NCBI RefSeq assembly: GCF_000744815.1
Contig: NZ_JQMQ01000005.1
Location: 2,054,055-2,118,054 of the forward strand
DNA length: 64,000 nt
Source of the DNA: Phaeacidiphilus oryzae TH49
Lineage (GTDB): Bacteria > Actinomycetota > Actinomycetes > Streptomycetales > Streptomycetaceae
Direction: 5' to 3'
In this document: positions 12,003-19,960 of the stretch, one piece after another
Numbering within the stretch: the stretch's first letter is position 1
Layout: every line of letters begins with the position of its first letter
The notes under the pieces: generated by a model
What the model was told of the DNA's origin: nothing
What the model saw: only the letters and a program-made list of their open reading frames with translations
Databases searched by the model: none
Translations under genes and position numbers: made by a program

Positions 12003-12047
12003 CCACAACTTGTGGGCTGCGGGGACCAATCTACCCACAAGATGTGG
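12003..12047. promoter_or_regulatory. tandem NrdR boxes upstream of nrdR-nrdJ
   Basis: Two palindromes, CCACAACTTGTGG (12003-12015) and CCACAAGATGTGG (12035-12047), lie with centres 32 bp apart, about three helical turns. NrdR-controlled promoters typically have such paired boxes on one DNA face. A possible leftward -10 (TAGATT on the minus strand, 12028-12033) lies between them. They are about 215 bases upstream of the nrdR ATG. Confidence 0.8.
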
Positions 12048-12267
12048 TGCTTCGGCACCGACCCCACGAGTGCGTGTCGTGGCCGCGGACTCACCGGAGG
12101 CGATCGTCGCAGGTCACCGACGGGAGGGGCGGAGGGGGCGGCTGGGGCCCCGGTTCGGAAGGTCACCCGGTCGGCCCGCGAGGGCTCGGCGCGTCGTTTT
12201 CGGTGTCACTTCCGAGTGGATCCGCGGGCGATCCGGGACCGCTTTCGATCAGTTCGGCCCGCCCCGG

Positions 12268-12319
12268 TTACCCCGGAGAGCAATCCCTACTAGACTGACG
12301 CGGCCGAACAAACGATCGA
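12268..12319 (+). promoter_or_regulatory. putative lexA promoter with first LexA box
   Basis: TTACCC (12268-12273) and TAGACT (12291-12296) are 17 bp apart and form a plausible promoter. Immediately downstream, 12304-12319 reads CCGAAC-AAAC-GATCGA, which matches the actinobacterial SOS box TCGAAC-N4-GTTCGA at 10 of 12 defined positions. A LexA dimer here would sit on the transcription start. Confidence 0.5.
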
Positions 12320-12397
12320 GACACTCGTCGACAAGCCCGAAGAAAAGCCCCTACACCCAGCGCCTTGATCGAATCAGCCGGATAGGAAATAATTCAC

Positions 12398-12413
12398 TCG
12401 AACGTGTGTTTGG
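12398..12413 (+). promoter_or_regulatory. second LexA-like box upstream of lexA
   Basis: TCGAAC-GTGT-GTTTGG has a perfect left half of the actinobacterial SOS box and two mismatches in the right half. It is 69 bases before the lexA start. The rest of the nrdR-lexA gap (11789-12481) shows no further gene. Confidence 0.5.
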
Positions 12414-12481
12414 CGCAACCTTTCGATCGGGGTTGCCGTTGGCCCCATACAAGGGGAGAACTTCCGTCGAGAGGGCCCGCC

Positions 12482-13333
12482 GTGACCACCACAGAAAGCA
12501 GCACCGTCCCGGTGCAGGAACGATCCCAGAAGACCATGGACCACACGGATCACAACTCACAGGACGGACCGCCTCCGGCGGCCTCCGGTCTCGTTCCCGA
12601 CCAGCCCGTCGAGCATTCCCCCATGGACCATTCCCCCGCAGAGGACGCACCTGCTCCGGCCGCTCGCTCGCTTCCCGGCCGGCCGCCCGGAATCCGCACC
12701 GACGAATCCGGCCTGACGGAGCGTCAGCGGCGGGTCATCGAGGTGATCCGGGATTCCGTCCAGCGCCGCGGATACCCGCCGTCCATGCGGGAGATCGGCC
12801 AGGCGGTCGGGCTTTCCAGCACCTCTTCGGTGGCGCATCAGCTGATGGCGCTGGAGCGCAAGGGATTCCTCCGTCGCGACCCCCACCGGCCGCGCGCCTA
12901 CGAGGTCCGCGGGGTGGAGGTCGCCCGCCCGGAGGCCGCAGAGCGGCCCAGCCGCCCGTCCACCTCCTACGTCCCGCTGGTCGGCCGGATCGCGGCCGGC
13001 GGCCCGATCCTCGCCGAGCAGTCGGTCGAGGACGTCTTCCCGCTCCCCCGGCAGCTGGTCGGCGACGGCGAGCTGTTCGCGCTGAAGGTCAGCGGTGACT
13101 CGATGATCGAGGCCGCGATCATGGACGGCGACTGGGTCACCGTCCGCCGCCAGCCGGTCGCGGAGAACGGCGACATCGTCGCGGCGATGATCGACGGCGA
13201 GGCGACGGTGAAGCGGCTGAAGCGCGAGGACGGCCACATCTGGCTGATGCCGCACAACGCGGCGTACCAGCCGATCCCGGGCGACAACGCGACCATCCTC
13301 GGCAAGGTCGTGGCGGTGCTCAGGCGCGTCTGA
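12482..13333 (+). CDS. lexA: SOS response repressor LexA
   Basis: A 283-residue repressor that self-cleaves when RecA filaments form. The first 75 residues are an unstructured, Asp/His/Pro-rich extension common in streptomycete LexA. The winged helix-turn-helix follows ([20 protein letters not shown] to [14 protein letters not shown], about 78-128). The cleavage site is Ala172-Gly173 (IAAGGPI). Catalytic Ser207 is in SGDSM and Lys244 in ATVKRL, so the dyad is complete. The GTG start has GAGAGGG upstream; an ATG at residue 19 is a weaker alternative. LexA-like boxes upstream suggest autoregulation. The next gene, a DinG-type helicase on the opposite strand, is a usual SOS-linked partner. Confidence 0.96.
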   Translation: MTTTESSTVPVQERSQKTMDHTDHNSQDGPPPAASGLVPDQPVEHSPMDHSPAEDAPAPAARSLPGRPPGIRTDESGLTERQRRVIEVIRDSVQRRGYPPSMREIGQAVGLSSTSSVAHQLMALERKGFLRRDPHRPRAYEVRGVEVARPEAAERPSRPSTSYVPLVGRIAAGGPILAEQSVEDVFPLPRQLVGDGELFALKVSGDSMIEAAIMDGDWVTVRRQPVAENGDIVAAMIDGEATVKRLKREDGHIWLMPHNAAYQPIPGDNATILGKVVAVLRRV

Positions 13334-13350
13334 ACGCGCCGTCGAAGGCA

Positions 13351-13389
13351 CGAGTGAGGGGGCGCGGGGAATTCCGCGCCCCTCACTCG
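13351..13389. terminator. terminator between lexA and the DinG-like gene
   Basis: CGAGTGAGGGG(G)CGCGG (13351-13367) pairs with 13374-13389 over 16 bp with a single bulged G and a 6-base loop GGAATT. It lies between convergent genes. Confidence 0.85.
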
Positions 13390-13435
13390 CGCCTGCGTGG
13401 CTGCGTGCCTGAGTGGCCGCTTCGTCGCGTCGGGG

Positions 13436-15640
13436 CTAGTCGCGCTTGCGTACCGGCGGCGCGTTCTCGTTGATCGCCGCGAGCGAGCGCCGCACCTGGT
13501 TGCGGTCGGTGGTGTACCAGAAGTCCGGCATCGAGGAGCGGAAGAAGCCGCCGTAGCGGGCCGTGGCCAGCCGAGGGTCCAGCACCGCGACGACCCCGCG
13601 GTCCTCCGAGGAGCGGACCAGCCGGCCCGAGCCCTGGGCCATCAGCAGCGCGGCATGGGTGGCGGCGACGGCCATGAAGCCGTTCCCGCCATGCTGTTCG
13701 ACCGCCCGCTGCCGGGCGCTCATCAGCGGGTCGTCCGGCCGCGGGAACGGGATCCTGTCCATCACCACCAGCTGGCAGGCGGAGCCGGGGACGTCGACCC
13801 CCTGCCACAGCGAGAGGGTGCCGAACAGGCAGGTCTCGGCGTCCGCCGCGAAGCGCCGGATCAGCTCGCCCAGGGTCTCCTCGCCCTGGAGGAGGATCGG
13901 GTGGTCGATCCGCTCCCTGAGCTTCTCCGCCGCGGCCCGCGCACCGCGCATCGAGGAGAACAGCCCGAGGGTACGGCCGCCGGCCGCCTGGATCAGGTCG
14001 GAGAGCTCGTCCAGCATCTCCGGCCGGTCCGGCTCGCGGCCGGGCGGAGGGAGGTGCCGGGCGACATAGAGGATGCCCTGCTTCCGGTACTCGAAGGGGG
14101 AGCCGACGTCGATGCCGCGCCAGGGCGGCGTGGCCACCGGCAGCTCCTCCCCGAGATCGTCCTTGCTGCCGCCGGTCTCGTCCGTACCGGGCGCGCGGCC
14201 GCGGCCCCCGCCCCGGCCCCCGTACGCGCCGGGGACGTCGGCCGGGCCCCGCTCGTCCGGCAGCCGGCCGTCCGGGCCGAGGCCGACGGAGAGCGCCGGG
14301 CCGTTGAAGTCCCCGCCCAGCTTGAGGGTCGCGGAGGTGAGGACCACCGAGCGGTCCTGGTAGAGGTTCTCCCGGAGCAGGCCGGAGACGGTGAGCGGGG
14401 CGACCCGCAGCGAGGCCGCGCCCATCCCGCCGAGGCGGTCGTTGAGCTCGACCCAGACCACGTCGAAGGGCGAACCCTCGATCAGCCGCTCCGCGGTCTC
14501 GTGGATGTGCTCCACCGAGGCCAGCGCCTGCTTGCGGACCGCGTCCTCGTCGGCGACCTTGCGGTCCCTGACCTCCCCCAGCGAGACGATCACCTCACGG
14601 CAGGCGTCCCGGACCGCGGCGACCGCGTAGCCGAGGTTCTCGGGCAGCTCCTCCAGGCGGCCGGGCTGGGCCACCTCCATCAGGCCGTGGTAGTTCTCCG
14701 CGGCCGCCTGGAGGGCGTCCACGGCCTTCTCGTTGGCCAGCTTGGCGGCCCGCCGCACGGCGCGGTTCAGGGTCGTCGGGCTGAGCTCGGCGGTGGCCAC
14801 CCCGGTCACCCGGGAGACCAGCTCGTGCGCCTCGTCGACGATCAGCAGGCCGTGCTCGGGGAGGACCGGGGCGCCCTCCAGGGTGTCGATGGCGAGGAGG
14901 GCGTGGTTGGTCACCACCACGTCGGCCAGCTTGGCCCGCTCCCGGGCCTGCTCGGCGAAGCAGTCCTGGCCGTACGGGCAGCGGGTGGCGCCCAGGCACT
15001 CCCGGGAGCTGACCGAGTACTGGGACCAGGCCTTGTCGGAGACGCCGGGCGAGAGGTCGTCCCGGTCGCCGGTCTCGGTCTCGTCGGCCCAGTCGCGCAG
15101 CCGGACGATGTCCTTGCCCAGCTTGCTGCTGGGGCCGGCCTGCGCGCCCAGGGCCTCGGCCGGGTCGAAGAGGCCCTCGCCGTCGTCGGCCGGCGCGCCC
15201 TCGTGGAGGCGGTGGAGACAGAGATAGTTGGAACGGCCCTTCAGCATGGCGTACAGCGGCTTGCGGCGGAGGATGGGGCGCACCGCCTCGACCGTCCGCG
15301 GGAGGTCGCGCTCCACCAGCTGGCGCTGCAGGGCCAGGGTCGCGGTGGCGACCACCACCCGGTCGCCGTGGGCGAGGGCGGGCACCAGGTAGGCGAGGGA
15401 CTTTCCGGTGCCGGTGCCGGCCTCGACCAGGAGGTGCTCCCCCGACTCGACGGCGTCGGCGACGGCCTTGGCCATCCGCACCTGGCCGGGGCGCTCGGTG
15501 CCGCCGACCGCCTCGACCGCCGCGTGGAGGAGCTCGCTGGTGCGGTCGGGAACGGCGGCGGGATCGCCGGCGGGGTCGCCGCCGGGCTCGCCCGGCGCGT
15601 CTTCTTCGCCCTCACCGGGCAGGGGGAGCTTGTTCGTCAT
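13436..15640 (-). CDS. DinG/XPD-family Fe-S ATP-dependent DNA helicase
   Basis: A 734-residue superfamily 2 helicase that unwinds DNA 5'-3' in repair and at R-loops or G-quadruplexes. Walker A is AGTGTGKS at residues 74-81 and the DEAH box is at 269-272. Four cysteines between motifs Ia and II (141, 215, 221, 227) fit the 4Fe-4S cluster of the XPD/DinG family. Helicase motifs VI-like GSGRLVRSSEDRG and LSLWQGVDVPG are near the C-terminus. An acidic, Gly/Pro-rich N-terminal arm and a disordered Gly/Arg insert (about 455-490) are non-conserved. Start is ATG. Convergent with lexA. The family includes SOS-induced DinG and YoaA, so lexA adjacency may be meaningful, but no SOS box was identified in its own upstream gap. 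Confidence 0.92.
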   Translation of the reverse strand: MTNKLPLPGEGEEDAPGEPGGDPAGDPAAVPDRTSELLHAAVEAVGGTERPGQVRMAKAVADAVESGEHLLVEAGTGTGKSLAYLVPALAHGDRVVVATATLALQRQLVERDLPRTVEAVRPILRRKPLYAMLKGRSNYLCLHRLHEGAPADDGEGLFDPAEALGAQAGPSSKLGKDIVRLRDWADETETGDRDDLSPGVSDKAWSQYSVSSRECLGATRCPYGQDCFAEQARERAKLADVVVTNHALLAIDTLEGAPVLPEHGLLIVDEAHELVSRVTGVATAELSPTTLNRAVRRAAKLANEKAVDALQAAAENYHGLMEVAQPGRLEELPENLGYAVAAVRDACREVIVSLGEVRDRKVADEDAVRKQALASVEHIHETAERLIEGSPFDVVWVELNDRLGGMGAASLRVAPLTVSGLLRENLYQDRSVVLTSATLKLGGDFNGPALSVGLGPDGRLPDERGPADVPGAYGGRGGGRGRAPGTDETGGSKDDLGEELPVATPPWRGIDVGSPFEYRKQGILYVARHLPPPGREPDRPEMLDELSDLIQAAGGRTLGLFSSMRGARAAAEKLRERIDHPILLQGEETLGELIRRFAADAETCLFGTLSLWQGVDVPGSACQLVVMDRIPFPRPDDPLMSARQRAVEQHGGNGFMAVAATHAALLMAQGSGRLVRSSEDRGVVAVLDPRLATARYGGFFRSSMPDFWYTTDRNQVRRSLAAINENAPPVRKRD

Positions 15641-15707
15641 GGCCGGTCCAGCCTAGAGGGCGGCACTGACAGCCGGGCACCGACCGGCGGTTCCCACCCT
15701 CCGGCGC

Positions 15708-17591
15708 TCACCCCTTGGGGGAGGCGAGAGGGTTGGGGACGGTCCCGTAGGCGGCCACATGGGGGCGGGTGGCGCGGTCGCGGTAGCCGTCCAGCAGGAG
15801 GCGGTTGCGGTTGAGGCAGAGCCGGTCGATCCGCGGGGTGAGGAGGTCGAAGAGGCGGTGCCGGGAGCGGAGCTCCGGGAAGCGGGACTGCTCCGCCAGC
15901 ACGGTGTCCCGCAGGAGGGTCCAGAACTCGTCCTCGGGCAGGCCGAGTTGGTCCTCCATCAGCGGCGCCAGATAGCGGAAGACCCCGACCAGGAGTCCGG
16001 AGTGGATGAACTGGCAGAGGTAGTCCGGTTCCTCGCGCAGCAGGACCCGGGCCACCTCGTCCGGCATCCCGTCGAGCTCCGGCAGCGGCACCGCGCTGAC
16101 GTTGACGTCGTCGACGAAGTCCTTGACCGCGAGCCGCACCGGAAGGTCCCGTTCGTCGAAGACCACGATGGCGTTCTCGCCGTGCGGGGAGAACACCGTC
16201 CCGTAGCGGTAGAGGAAGTGCAGCAGGGGCGGCAGCAGCGCGCCGAAGAGGGCGCGCGTCCAGGCGCGGGCGCCGGCCCCGGAGCGGGCCACCAGCTCCG
16301 CCGTCAGCGCCCGGCCGGTCCGGTCGGTCTGCAGCAGCGCGGCCAGCGTGCGGGCCCGCTCCCCCGGTTCCAGATGGTCCGCGAGGGGCTCCCGCCAGAT
16401 CGCGCCGAGCAGCTCCCGGTACTGGTACGGCACCCCCGGGATCGACTCCAGCAGCGGATGGCGGACGGTGACCGAGGCGGTCTCGCCGAGCAGCGCGACC
16501 CGGCATTCGTCGCGCAGATAGGGGTCGGCGGCCCGCAGCCCCTGCACCCAGGCGGTGACCGCCGGCGCCGAGCGGGTGCGCTCGGTGGGCAGGCCCCGCC
16601 AGACCATGGTGTTGAGCACGGAGAGCGGGAGCTTGACGGTGCGCCCCGCCGGCCGGCCGAGGTTGAGGAAGGTGCGGACGGACTGCTGCGGCAGCCTGGT
16701 CTCGCCGTCCGGGCCGAGCGGGATGATCGTGTCGTCGGCGAGGTGCGGCGCGAAGAACGGCACGATGGTCTCGTCCCACTGCCAGGGGTGCACCGGGAGC
16801 AGCAGGTACTCCTCCGGGTCCCGGCCGCGGCCCGTGATGGCGGCGCGGAAGCGGGCGGCGGCCTCCTCCCCCAGCTCCTCGGCGTAGAGCCGCTCGGCCG
16901 GGAGGCCGGGGACGCCGCGGTAGTCGGCGAGGGAGCGGTGGACGGCGATCCACGGCAGCACGGCGGGGCGCCGGGCCTCCGGCGCCCAGCGCTCCGCGTC
17001 CGTCGCGGAGAAGCCGACCCGGCCCTTGTTGGCGACCAGCCAGGGATGGCCGGTCTGGTGTCCTTCGAGTTCGGCGTAGTCGAGGTCGGCGAGCTCCTTG
17101 GCGCTCGGGCAGCGGAGGTCCAGCGAGACGTCGGCGAGGAGGGTCGCGGTGAGCTCGCGGACCAGGTGGCCGGCGGTGTCGCCGGCCACGCCGAGCTCGT
17201 CGCGCAGGTCGAGGAGGAGCGCCAGCGGGTCGGTGGCCGGTTCGCCGTCCCGGCGGACCGAGCCGGGGACGATCCGCCAGCCGCGGTACGCCCCGCGACG
17301 GGCGCGGAACTCGTAGGGGCCGATCCGGTACCCGGCGTCCGGGGCTTCCCGGGCTTCCGGGCCTTCCCGGCCTTCCGAAGGGGCTTCCCGACCCTCCGAA
17401 GGGGCCGCCGAGGCTTCCGGGGATCGGGCGGCGGCCGGGGTGGGCCCGGTCGGCTCGGGGGTCAGGATCTCCTCGTAGCAGAACTCGGCGATGGCCTTCT
17501 CCAGGAGGCGGCGGGAGGCGCGTCGCCACGCCTGGGCGTCCAGCCCCGCCGGGCGGCACAGCTCGGCGGAGCGCTCAACGGGCTGCGGCAC
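15708..17591 (-). CDS. IucA/IucC-family NIS siderophore synthetase (RhbF position)
   Basis: A 627-residue NRPS-independent siderophore synthetase, which adenylates a carboxylate (here probably citrate or a citryl monoamide) and joins it to a hydroxamate amine. ATP-site landmarks are present: KELADLDYAELEGHQTGHPW, then LLLPVHPWQWDE, and FSPHGENAIVVFDERDLPVRLAVKDF, the conserved H-E-N and K-D-F segment. Residues 46-85 are an inserted Pro/Glu/Gly-rich repeat (APSEGRE twice). GTG start with AGGAG 7 bases upstream. It overlaps the monooxygenase gene by 17 bases and is last in the six-gene operon, matching rhbF in the rhizobactin 1021 cluster. Likely adds the second arm of a citrate-hydroxamate siderophore. 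Confidence 0.9.
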   Translation of the reverse strand: MPQPVERSAELCRPAGLDAQAWRRASRRLLEKAIAEFCYEEILTPEPTGPTPAAARSPEASAAPSEGREAPSEGREGPEAREAPDAGYRIGPYEFRARRGAYRGWRIVPGSVRRDGEPATDPLALLLDLRDELGVAGDTAGHLVRELTATLLADVSLDLRCPSAKELADLDYAELEGHQTGHPWLVANKGRVGFSATDAERWAPEARRPAVLPWIAVHRSLADYRGVPGLPAERLYAEELGEEAAARFRAAITGRGRDPEEYLLLPVHPWQWDETIVPFFAPHLADDTIIPLGPDGETRLPQQSVRTFLNLGRPAGRTVKLPLSVLNTMVWRGLPTERTRSAPAVTAWVQGLRAADPYLRDECRVALLGETASVTVRHPLLESIPGVPYQYRELLGAIWREPLADHLEPGERARTLAALLQTDRTGRALTAELVARSGAGARAWTRALFGALLPPLLHFLYRYGTVFSPHGENAIVVFDERDLPVRLAVKDFVDDVNVSAVPLPELDGMPDEVARVLLREEPDYLCQFIHSGLLVGVFRYLAPLMEDQLGLPEDEFWTLLRDTVLAEQSRFPELRSRHRLFDLLTPRIDRLCLNRNRLLLDGYRDRATRPHVAAYGTVPNPLASPKG

Positions 17592-19083
17592 GGGTGGGCT
17601 CCTCTGCGTCGGGCTTTCCCTGGCACCGGTCGGGCGAGGGGGCGGAACCGTCGGGGGCGGCCGCTGCGGGGCCGAAGGTGGTGAAAGCGGTGCGCGCCGG
17701 CAGACGATGGACGGTGCGCCCGGCCACGGAGTTGAGGATCACGGCCGCCCGGTGGGCGCCGAGCCCCAGGTCCGGAGTGCCCACGCCGTGGGTGTGGAGC
17801 TCCGCGTTCTGGACGTACAGGCCGCCGCCGATGTCCGGGCGCAGCGCCACCCGGTGGTCCAGGTCGACCTGGTAGCGCCCCTGGTCGTCCCAGTCGATCA
17901 GGTCGGCGAGGGGGTCCAGCAGGGCGGGGCGGCGGGCCGCGTAGCCGGTGGCCAGGATCACCGCGTCGGTCCGCAGGGTGTAGTCGCCCTCGGACTCCCG
18001 GTGCCGGCAGCGGAGTTCGAGGGGGCCGCCGTACGGCGCCGAGCGGGCCCGGAGCACCGCCGTGCCGGGCGAGATCACCACGTCCTCGGTGGTGTGCGGA
18101 CCGCCGCCGACCGAGCGCTCGTAGAGGAGGTCGTGGATCTCGGCCAGGGTGTCGGCGCTGGCCGCCTTGTAGAGCTGGCCCTGGCGGGCGATCAGCTCGT
18201 CCCTGACGGCGGCCGGGAGGGCGTGGAAGTAGCGGGTGTAGTCGGGGGTGAAGTGCTCCAGGCCGAGCTTGGAGTACTCCATCGGCGCGATCGCGGCGGA
18301 GCGGGTCAGCCAGCGCACGGTGCGGCCGCCGGCCGGCAGCCCCGACTCGGCGGCCCGCTCGCGCTCCCGGAGGAGGTCGAGGAAGACCTCGGCGCCGGAC
18401 TGCCCGGAGCCGACCACGGTGACGTCCCGGGCGTCCGCCAGCGCGGCCCTGCGGTGCCGGTACTCGCCGGCGTGCCAGACCCGGGGGTGGCCGTCCAGGG
18501 CGGCGAAGGCCTCCGGCAGGACCGGCTCGGTGCCGACGCCGAGCACCAGGTTGCGGGCCCGGACCGTGGTCGTCCTCGGCAGGGCCCCGCCGCCCTCGGC
18601 CGGGGCGGTGCGGAGGTCCACGGCGAAGAGGTCCTCGCCGTCCTCGGCGCGCTCCCAGCGGGCGGCGGCCACGCAGGTGCCGAAGCGGCAGTGCGGCAGC
18701 CGCTCGGCGACCCAGCGGCAGTAGTGGTCGTACTCCCGCCGGGAGAGATGGAAGCGCTCGGCGAAGTAGAACGGGAACAACCGGTCGTGCGCCCGGAGGT
18801 AGGCGAGGAAGGACCACGGGCTGGTCGGGTCGACCAGCGAGACCAGGTCGGCCAGGAAGGGGACCTGCATCCTGGCGCCGTCCACCAGCAGCCCCGGGTG
18901 CCAGCGGAACTCGGGCTTCCGCTCGACGAAGAGGGTGCGCAGCGAGCGCTCGCCGTCGGCCAGCGCGGCCAGCGAGAGGTTGAACGGGCCGATCCCGATG
19001 CCGAGCAGGTCGTAGGGCTCCTCGGCGGCCGCCCGGGGCGGGGAGATCGGCTGCGAGTCGGGCTGCGACACCGGCTGGGACAT
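17575..19083 (-). CDS. flavin N-monooxygenase, IucD/PvdA family (RhbE position)
   Basis: Hydroxylates a primary amine to make the hydroxamate precursor, using FAD, NADPH and O2. The 502-residue protein has the FAD motif GIGIGPFNLSL near residue 30, substrate-loop signatures (FLADLVSLVDPTSPWSFLAYL, FPFYFAERFHLSRREY), the NADPH motif VVGSGQSGAE and the late ILATGY motif. From context the substrate is probably 1,3-diaminopropane or its acylated form. ATG at 19083 is chosen since GAGGA lies 8 bases upstream; an in-frame GTG 15 bases earlier would contain that SD. The gap to the acetyltransferase gene (about 100 bases) is filled with GGAGGTGCGGA-like repeats. Confidence 0.92.
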   Translation of the reverse strand: MSQPVSQPDSQPISPPRAAAEEPYDLLGIGIGPFNLSLAALADGERSLRTLFVERKPEFRWHPGLLVDGARMQVPFLADLVSLVDPTSPWSFLAYLRAHDRLFPFYFAERFHLSRREYDHYCRWVAERLPHCRFGTCVAAARWERAEDGEDLFAVDLRTAPAEGGGALPRTTTVRARNLVLGVGTEPVLPEAFAALDGHPRVWHAGEYRHRRAALADARDVTVVGSGQSGAEVFLDLLRERERAAESGLPAGGRTVRWLTRSAAIAPMEYSKLGLEHFTPDYTRYFHALPAAVRDELIARQGQLYKAASADTLAEIHDLLYERSVGGGPHTTEDVVISPGTAVLRARSAPYGGPLELRCRHRESEGDYTLRTDAVILATGYAARRPALLDPLADLIDWDDQGRYQVDLDHRVALRPDIGGGLYVQNAELHTHGVGTPDLGLGAHRAAVILNSVAGRTVHRLPARTAFTTFGPAAAAPDGSAPSPDRCQGKPDAEEPTRAAAR

Positions 19084-19180
19084 GGAGTGGTTCCTCACGG
19101 AGGTGCGGACGGAGGTGCGGATGGAGTGGCGGACGGACGGGAGGGGGAGGGAACAGCAGCGGACGGGGGCGCGCGCCCGG

Positions 19181-19960
19181 TCAGCGGGCCCGGAGCATCA
19201 GCGCGGCACGCTTCTCCGGGAGGTCAAGCACGGCCGCCCGGCGGAAGCCCGCCCGGGCGAAGGCCTGGACCGAGGGCAGATTGCGGACGTCGGGCTCGGC
19301 CACCACCCGCTGGGCGCGCGGACGCTGACGGAGGATCAGCTCGGCGACGGCCCGGATCAGGGTTCCGCCGAGGCCGCGGCCGCGGTACTCGGGCGGACCG
19401 ATCAGCAGGTGGATCCCGGTGTCGTGCGGACGGGACGGATAGTGCCTGGCGATCGGGTCGAGATCGGCGCGGTAGACCTCCCAGTAGCTCATCGGGGCGC
19501 CGTTCAGCAGTCCCAGGCAGGGCACGCTGCGGCCGTCGCAGGTGAGCTGGGAGGCGATGTGCTGCTCGGTGAGGTACGCGGGCCCGGAGAGCTCCCAGAA
19601 CGCGGAGACCACCGGATCGTTCATCCATCCGGCGATCAGCTCCAGATCCCGTTCGAGCCGCACCGGCTGCAGCCGGAACTCGCCGCGCGGGGTGCCGGCC
19701 GCACCCCACCGGGCGACGCCGTCCAGCAGATCCACCGGCTGCGAGGAGGCCGGCACGGGCCGCTGCCCACCCCGCGCCTGCCCGGGCAATCGCCGACTCC
19801 CGGGGCCCCCGTCCACCTCCCCGGGCGCCGTCTCCGCCGCCGCCCCACCCCCGGCGACGGGCATGCCCGTGTTCCGTGGGGCGGGGCCGTCTGCGGGTGG
19901 CGGCTGGTGAGGGTCTGCTGCCCGGGGCCCGGGGTGGGGCGGAGGCTGGGGCGGGGTCAT
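19181..19960 (-). CDS. GNAT N-acyltransferase for siderophore hydroxamate (RhbD position)
   Basis: A 259-residue protein whose first 90 residues are Pro/Gly-rich and disordered. The rest is an IucB/AlcB-type acyltransferase: LQPVRLERDLELIAGWMNDP, then SYWEVYRADLDPIARHYPSRPHDTG, then the acetyl-CoA loop GPPEYRGRGLGGTLIRA. It should transfer an acetyl (or other acyl) group from CoA to the N-hydroxyamine. Start ATG at 19960 overlaps the upstream synthetase stop as ATGA, so translation is coupled. It sits between the first synthetase and the monooxygenase, as rhbD does. Confidence 0.9.
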   Translation of the reverse strand: MTPPQPPPHPGPRAADPHQPPPADGPAPRNTGMPVAGGGAAAETAPGEVDGGPGSRRLPGQARGGQRPVPASSQPVDLLDGVARWGAAGTPRGEFRLQPVRLERDLELIAGWMNDPVVSAFWELSGPAYLTEQHIASQLTCDGRSVPCLGLLNGAPMSYWEVYRADLDPIARHYPSRPHDTGIHLLIGPPEYRGRGLGGTLIRAVAELILRQRPRAQRVVAEPDVRNLPSVQAFARAGFRRAAVLDLPEKRAALMLRAR

